64,000 bases of DNA from Methylobacterium sp. UNC378MF (GTDB lineage: Bacteria; Pseudomonadota; Alphaproteobacteria; Rhizobiales; Beijerinckiaceae): positions 58,793-122,792 of the forward strand of contig NZ_FMWU01000022.1 in NCBI RefSeq assembly GCF_900103195.1. Reading direction: 5' to 3'. Position numbers and translations under genes: made by a program. Under the pieces are notes generated by a model. It saw only the letters and a program-made list of their open reading frames with translations. It ran no database searches and was not told the DNA's origin. How positions within the stretch are numbered: position 1 is the first letter of the stretch; each line of letters starts with the position of its first letter. Below, piece after piece: positions 59,527 to 64,000 of the stretch.

Positions 59527-61440
59527 ATGCCTGCATCCGCAACGACCGGGTTCTCGACGGCACGGACACCGCAGCCGGCCAAGGCAGGCCACGGCTCGAA
59601 GACGTCGTTCTGGGCGCTCACGCTCGGCTCTGTGGGCGTCGTCTACGGCGATATCGGCACCAGCCCGCTCTACGCTCTGAAAGAGTCCCTGCATGCAGCC
59701 GCCGGCGAGGGTTACGCCCCTACGCGCGAGATGGTCTTCGGTGTCGTCTCGCTGATCCTCTGGGCGCTCATCCTCATCGTGACGCTGAAGTACGTGCTCC
59801 TCGTCATGCGCGCGGACAACGACGGCGAGGGCGGCACCCCGTCCCTCGTCGCTCTCGCTCAGCGGGTGCTTGGCCACTCCGGCAGCTTCGTTATCGTGCT
59901 CGGCATGGTCGGCATCGCGCTGTTCTACGGCGACGCCATCATCACCCCGGCGATCTCGGTCCTCTCCGCCGTTGAGGGGTTGAAGCTCGTCACCCCAGCC
60001 TTCGAGCCGTACGTGCTGCCGCTCAGCCTCGTCATCCTGATCGGCCTGTTCACCGTCCAGAGCCACGGCACGGCCCGCGTTGCGACCTACTTCGGGCCGA
60101 TCACGGCGTTCTGGTTCCTGGTCATGGCGCTCGGCGGCCTCGGCCATCTCGCCGATGACTTGAGCATCCTGGCGGCCTTCAATCCGGCTTACGGCGTCAG
60201 CTTCATGCTGAGCCACGGCACGGCAGGCCTGCTTGCGCTCGGTGCCGTGTTCTTGGCCGTGACCGGAGCCGAGGCGCTCTACGCCGACATGGGCCATTTC
60301 GGTCGCTCGCCGATCCGGATGGCATGGTTCGGCCTGATCCTGCCGGCGCTCGCCCTGAACTACCTGGGCCAAGGCGCGATGCTGCTGTCCCATCCCGAGC
60401 GGATCGAAAATCCGTTTTTCCTGCTCTACCCATCCTGGGCACTTCTGCCGATGGTGCTGCTCGCCACCGTGGCGACCGTGATCGCCAGTCAAGCGGTCAT
60501 CACTGGCACTTTCTCGATCACGCAGCAGGCCATGCAACTCGGCCTGCTGCCGCGCATGCGCGTGCAGCGCACCTCCGAGACCGAGAAGGGGCAGATCTAC
60601 ATCCCGCGGGTGAACTGGTGGCTGCTCGTCGCCGTCGTGTTCCTGGTGGTGCTGTTCAAGTCGTCGAGCGCGCTGGCGGCGGCCTACGGCATCGCGGTGA
60701 CCGGCGACATGGTCATCACGGCGAGCCTGCTCTTCCTCGTGGCCTGGAAGGCATGGCGCTGGTCGCCCATCCTCGCCGCCGCGGTCATCGCGCCGTTCCT
60801 GCTCATCGAGCTGGTGTTCCTGTCGGCCAACGCGCTCAAGCTGCTCCACGGCGGCTGGGTGCCGCTGACCATCGGGGCTGCCCTCGTCACGGCCATGTGG
60901 ACGTGGCGGCGTGGCTCCGCCTTGATCGCCGAGGAGATCCACCGGCGGCGCGTGCCGCTCTCCGACTTCACGCGGATGGCAGAGACCGGCTCGGTCCTGC
61001 GGGCCCCGGGCACGGCCGTGTTCCTGACTGGCTCGCCAGGCGACACGCCGGGCGCCTTGATGCACAACGTGAAGCACAACCACGTGCTGCATGCACGCAA
61101 CGTCATCCTGCACGTGGTCACGGAGGACCTGCCACGGGTGCCTGAGGCGGACCGCGTCACGGTCAAGCCGCTCTCGGACGTCTTCAACTGCGTGACGGTG
61201 CGCTTCGGCTTCATGGAGCTGCCCGACCTGCCCCGCGCCCTGGCCGCAGCCGGTTTCGACGCAAGCAACCTGTCCTACTTCCTGACCCGGCGGGTTCTTG
61301 TGCCCTCGCCTGAGACGGGCATGCCGGTCTGGCAGGACCGGCTCTACATTTCGATGGCCCGAGCAGCGACGGACGCCTCGCGCTACTTCCGCATCCCAGT
61401 CGACCGGGCTGTCGAGATCGGGGCCAGGATCGACATCTGA
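59527..61440 (+). CDS. kup: Low-affinity potassium transport system protein Kup
   Basis: 637 aa. About twelve transmembrane helices in the first 450 residues, with the family motifs GVVYGDIGTSPLYALKES, FYGDAIITPAISVLSAVEG and EALYADMGHFGRSPIRMAW. A cytoplasmic C-terminal domain follows. Proton-coupled K+ uptake in the inner membrane. Start ATG at 59527 after GGAGGA; a TTG directly before it is also in frame. Confidence 0.94.
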   Translation: MPASATTGFSTARTPQPAKAGHGSKTSFWALTLGSVGVVYGDIGTSPLYALKESLHAAAGEGYAPTREMVFGVVSLILWALILIVTLKYVLLVMRADNDGEGGTPSLVALAQRVLGHSGSFVIVLGMVGIALFYGDAIITPAISVLSAVEGLKLVTPAFEPYVLPLSLVILIGLFTVQSHGTARVATYFGPITAFWFLVMALGGLGHLADDLSILAAFNPAYGVSFMLSHGTAGLLALGAVFLAVTGAEALYADMGHFGRSPIRMAWFGLILPALALNYLGQGAMLLSHPERIENPFFLLYPSWALLPMVLLATVATVIASQAVITGTFSITQQAMQLGLLPRMRVQRTSETEKGQIYIPRVNWWLLVAVVFLVVLFKSSSALAAAYGIAVTGDMVITASLLFLVAWKAWRWSPILAAAVIAPFLLIELVFLSANALKLLHGGWVPLTIGAALVTAMWTWRRGSALIAEEIHRRRVPLSDFTRMAETGSVLRAPGTAVFLTGSPGDTPGALMHNVKHNHVLHARNVILHVVTEDLPRVPEADRVTVKPLSDVFNCVTVRFGFMELPDLPRALAAAGFDASNLSYFLTRRVLVPSPETGMPVWQDRLYISMARAATDASRYFRIPVDRAVEIGARIDI

Positions 61441-61794
61441 CGAGGTGCACCACATGGGTGCGAGGAGGGGGGCGAAGGCCGGAATTGTTCGAAGCCATAG
61501 TCCCGCGACGGGCGCGAATACCCGGTCCTACTCAATCGCGTGCCCGGTGCGCCAGAACCGGAGCCCATGCTGCCCCGCGCGCTCGGAGGATTATGCGGCG
61601 CGCGGCTTATCTGCGAGCCAGCGCGCTGATGGGTCTGTCTTAGGCCTGCGAGCCGCTATGGACCCAAACAACAAGGCCTGGATTGGACGAAGATCTGAGG
61701 CGATCACGGCCCATTTCGGTCGCGGTGCGACGTGAGCGCCGCGCCGTGCCCACTTGGCAGCGCAACCCCGACGTAAGGACGATGAGGAGACCCG
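61441..61794. other. Intergenic stretch upstream of terC
   Basis: 354 bases. I looked for a yybP-ykoY (Mn) riboswitch, which often precedes such genes, and found no match. No repeat or gene recognised. Confidence 0.35.
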
Positions 61795-62538
61795 ATGGCC
61801 GATCTGTTTGGTTTGGCGACGGATCCTACGGCCTGGGTCGCGCTGGTCACGCTGATCATCATGGAAGTCGTTCTTGGCATCGACAATCTCGTCTTCGTCT
61901 CGATCCTGTCGAACCGCGTCGCCGTTGAGCAGCGTCAGAGCGCTCAGCGCATCGGACTTGGGCTGGCGTTGCTGATGCGGCTTGCGCTCCTCCTCGTCCT
62001 GGCCTGGGTCATCTCGCTGACGCAGCCGGTGTTCACCGCGTTTGGCCATGCCTTCTCCTGGAAGGATCTGATCCTCGTCGCCGGGGGGCTCTTCCTTGTC
62101 TACAAGGCCACCACCGAGATGCACGAGCGGATAGAGCCGGCCTCGGATACGAAGACAGATGTTGAGGGACGCAACGCCCACCTCGGCCTTGGTACCGCGG
62201 TGCTGCAAATCTGCGCTTTGAACCTCGTTTTTTCCCTCGATAGCATCATAACGGCCATCGGCATGACCACCGAGATCCCGATCATGATGGTTGCTGTCAT
62301 CGTGTCCGTCGGGCTGATGATCGTGGCAGCGGCTCCCTTGAGCCGCTTCATCAGCCGTAAGCCGACCGTGGTGATGCTAGCCTTGGGCTTCCTTCTGATG
62401 ATCGGCATGACGTTGATCGCGGACGGCTTCGGCCTGCACGTGCCGAAAGGCTACATCTACGCCGCGATGGCCTTCTCAGGTTTTGTCGAGGTCATGAACC
62501 AGCTTGCTCGCCGAGCCGGTAGCATCGCTCGCTCGTGA
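61795..62538 (+). CDS. TerC-family integral membrane protein
   Basis: 247 aa, seven hydrophobic helices. Hallmarks are LIIMEVVLGIDNLVFVSILS and LNLVFSLDSIITAIGMT, with the Asp residues in GIDN and SLDS within membrane segments. Family members are linked to metal (Mn2+) export or tellurite resistance. The C-terminus (LARRAGSIARS) ends exactly where an IS630-derived sequence begins, so the natural tail may have been replaced. Confidence 0.88.
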   Translation: MADLFGLATDPTAWVALVTLIIMEVVLGIDNLVFVSILSNRVAVEQRQSAQRIGLGLALLMRLALLLVLAWVISLTQPVFTAFGHAFSWKDLILVAGGLFLVYKATTEMHERIEPASDTKTDVEGRNAHLGLGTAVLQICALNLVFSLDSIITAIGMTTEIPIMMVAVIVSVGLMIVAAAPLSRFISRKPTVVMLALGFLLMIGMTLIADGFGLHVPKGYIYAAMAFSGFVEVMNQLARRAGSIARS

Positions 62539-62924
62539 CCATCGACGATGGGTTCACGCCTAAGCGAGTACGCGGCCTGCCCCGCTGTACCACCGAGGCG
62601 ATGAACCTGCATCTGGCCGAGATCACCAGGGCCGTCACCGCCGGCGCGCACGCCGTGCTGCTGCTCGATCAGGCTGGCTGGCACATGACCCAGAAGCTCA
62701 TCGTGCCGGCCAACATCACGCTGCTGCCGCTGCCAGCGCGCTCGCCCGAACTGAACCCGGTCGAGAACCTCTGGCAGTTCATCCGTGAGAACTGGCTCGG
62801 CAACCGCATCTTTGCGTCATACGAGGCCATCCTCGATCAGTGCTGCGACGCCTGGAACAAGCTTATGGACCAGCCCTGGCGCATCATGTCCCTCGGCCTG
62901 CGGGCTTGGGCTCATGGGTTCTGA
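62535..62924 (+). pseudogene. 3' half of an IS630-family transposase
   Basis: 129 residues including the catalytic LLLDQAGWHMTQKLIVPANI and LPARSPELNPVENLWQFIRE segments (DDE Asp and Glu) and the ending QPWRIMSLGLRAWAHGF. The N-terminal HTH half is missing. The frame can start from a GTG at 62535 that overlaps the terC stop, which would be a chance fusion of frames. Confidence 0.75.
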
Positions 62925-63227
62925 TCAGTGAGAGTTGGTATGAGGGATCGTCGGCTGCAGGGCATAGAGGCAGTCGTCGAGCGGCAGCAGGATGTGCCGG
63001 CGGAAGGCGACGATCACCGCCTCGTCCTCGGCCGTCAGCACCGTGGATCGGGGTTCCGTTGGCCCCGTCCTCCGGTCAGCCACCGAGGACCGCTTCTTCC
63101 ACTTCGCGACGGTCTTCGGATTGACGCCGTGACGGGCCGCCAGCGCCCTCAAGCTCGCTTGACTATGCTGTATCGCTCGACGGACCGCCGCTGTCGTTGT
63201 GGCGCTCCCGCGCTGAACTTGGCCCAT
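62925..63227 (-). pseudogene. N-terminal part of an IS481-family transposase
   Basis: From the ATG at 63227: MGQVQRGSATTTAAVRRAIQ, HSQASLRALAARHGVNPKTV, AKWKKRSSVADRRTGPTEPR, with FRRHILLPLDDCLYALQPTI, which is the usual N-terminal HTH region of this family. Similarity stops at IPH near 62943, 18 bases from the end of the IS630 fragment. No integrase-core domain left. Confidence 0.75.
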
Positions 63228-63290
63228 AGCGCGTCCTTCCACTCCGGTGGGAAGACTGCACGATCAAACCCTGGGATCAAACATCAAGGC

Positions 63291-63610
63291 GAGAATGCGA
63301 GTACTGCGTCGCCCACCGCGCGCCGAAGCTCGCGGTGCAGGGCGTGTCCGAGGCCGGGGCGGAGCGCCTCCTCGACTACACGAACCATCCCGAACTCGAC
63401 GACGTCGACAAGCTGGTGGTCGAGTACAGCACCGCGGTTACGAACAACGGGAGCCGGACGAGGGACGAGATTTTCACCCGCCTCTGCCGGCATTTCAGCG
63501 AGCCACAGGTCGTCGAGCTGACATGGCGGATCACGCTCTGCGGTGCCTTCAACCGCTTCAATGATATTCTTCAAGTTGAGGTGGCCGAGCCCCCCATCGC
63601 AGCGGAGTAG
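63291..63610 (+). pseudogene. 5'-truncated carboxymuconolactone decarboxylase-family gene
   Basis: The frame reads RECEYCVAHRAPKLAVQ (with the CxxC..H peroxidatic-type motif), then LDYTNHPELDDVDKLVVEYS, then FSEPQVVELTWRITLCGAFN followed by RFNDILQVEV. This is the C-terminal two-thirds of a CMD/AhpD-like protein. The N-terminus is missing, cut off by the IS481-type fragment upstream. A GTG at 63335 would give a 91-aa product. Confidence 0.65.
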
Positions 63611-63689
63611 AGGGAGCGCGATGCCGCCCCCTAGTGCAGTGACGCGGACGGAGGATTCACGTAGGCGGTGAGGCGTGCGAGTCTGGGCC
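63611..63689. other. Left flank of the IS630-type element at the window end
   Basis: Short gap. GTGCAGTGACGCGGACGGAG near 63633, following CTAG, may be the left terminal inverted repeat of the element (IS630 elements insert at TA). The right end is outside the window. Confidence 0.35.
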
Positions 63690-64000
63690 ATGGCTCAGAC
63701 GGTATGCGTTCTTCTCGATACGAGCGACGCGGCACGGCTGGCTGCGATCGCCAGCGACCGCTCTCGCCCGCTCAAACATATCCAGCGCGCCCGCATCGTC
63801 TTGCTCTCGGCCGAGCGCCTGAGTGTCCAGGACGTCGCCCGGCGAGCGGGCGTCAGCCGTCCGGCCGTGTGGCGCTGGCAGCGGCGCTACGCCGAGGCGG
63901 GCGTCGAGGGTCTGCTGCGCGACAAGACGCGTCCGCCCGGGACACCACCCCATTCGACCGAGACGGTCGCCGAGGTGCTGGCGCTGACCTGCTCGGAGCC
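63690..64000 (+). CDS. IS630-family transposase, N-terminal part (runs off the window)
   Basis: At least 103 residues from the ATG at 63690: MAQTVCVLLDTSDAARLAAI, then RPLKHIQRARIVLLSAERLS, VQDVARRAGVSRPAVWRWQR and GVEGLLRDKTRPPGTPPHST. This is the HTH half of IS630-type transposases. The DDE half is beyond the right edge, so its integrity is unknown. Confidence 0.85.
   Translation, partial: MAQTVCVLLDTSDAARLAAIASDRSRPLKHIQRARIVLLSAERLSVQDVARRAGVSRPAVWRWQRRYAEAGVEGLLRDKTRPPGTPPHSTETVAEVLALTCSE

Noticed and set aside
59392..61455. Long minus-strand open frame (687 codons) opposite kup
   Set aside because: Composition is dominated by Glu, His, Arg and Asp, with no domain. Antisense shadow of a certain gene.
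61441..61794. Manganese riboswitch (yybP-ykoY type) upstream of terC
   Set aside because: The conserved loop sequences were not found; no support beyond the gene family.

Overview
The window is GC-rich DNA that looks like an alphaproteobacterium of the Methylobacterium/Methylorubrum type. The evidence is the strong G/C bias at third codon positions, a two-subunit NAD-type formate dehydrogenase whose subunits (572 and 990 aa) match the tungsten enzyme Fdh1 known from methylotrophs, a second membrane-linked formate dehydrogenase with its usual accessory genes, and scraps of IS1182, IS5, IS481 and IS630 elements. The genus is an inference; no rRNA or other marker gene is present.

Layout. 0-3.3 kb: a nickel regulator (NikR) overlapping a TonB-dependent receptor, probably nickel uptake. 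3.5-7.7 kb: a LysE-type exporter with a small exported protein, a LuxR-type regulator, and a divergent sugar kinase/GntR pair. 7.8-16.9 kb: a catabolic block. On the minus strand are a hydantoinase/carbamoylase-family amidase, the three subunits of 5-oxoprolinase (pxpA, pxpB, pxpC) and a VOC protein. On the plus strand are a polar amino-acid ABC transporter, an FCD-type GntR regulator and a creatinase-like M24 protein. 17-23 kb: patatin, histidine phosphatase, NAD(P)HX dehydratase, an ArsR/monooxygenase pair with a perfect operator palindrome, and decayed transposase and PAS genes. 23-28 kb: a gene-poor, repeat-bearing stretch with small proteins.

28-42.4 kb is a membrane/periplasmic formate dehydrogenase locus: catalytic, Fe-S and cytochrome b subunits, a Tat-signal small protein, a TorD-type chaperone, DUF3305, DUF3306, DUF6352, DUF6505, a biotin/lipoate-ligase-like protein, a multi-cluster ferredoxin and a WD40-cytochrome c fusion. 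43.5-57.7 kb is a tungsten/molybdenum cofactor and NAD-dependent formate dehydrogenase locus: moeA, mobB, fdh1B, fdh1A, a one-domain ModE-type regulator, a MoeA fused to a periplasmic-binding-protein-like domain, another MoeA, a decayed moeA tail, and the tupBCA tungstate transporter. Two almost identical 24-bp ModE-type boxes lie at 43893-43916 and 45888-45911. The second sits between mobB-moeA and fdh1. The first sits in front of a small gene that resembles the avidin family, which I regard as the most unusual observation here.

58-64 kb: 5-formyltetrahydrofolate cyclo-ligase, a Kup potassium transporter, a TerC-family membrane protein, and an insertion-sequence graveyard running off the right edge.

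How the genes fit together: tungstate enters through TupABC, is inserted into molybdopterin by one or more of the three MoeA-type proteins, is converted to the bis-MGD form with help from MobB, and is loaded into Fdh1 (cytosolic, making NADH) and probably Fdh3 (periplasmic, feeding the quinone pool). The ModE-type protein is the likely switch. The formate-side link to folate (cyclo-ligase) follows directly downstream.
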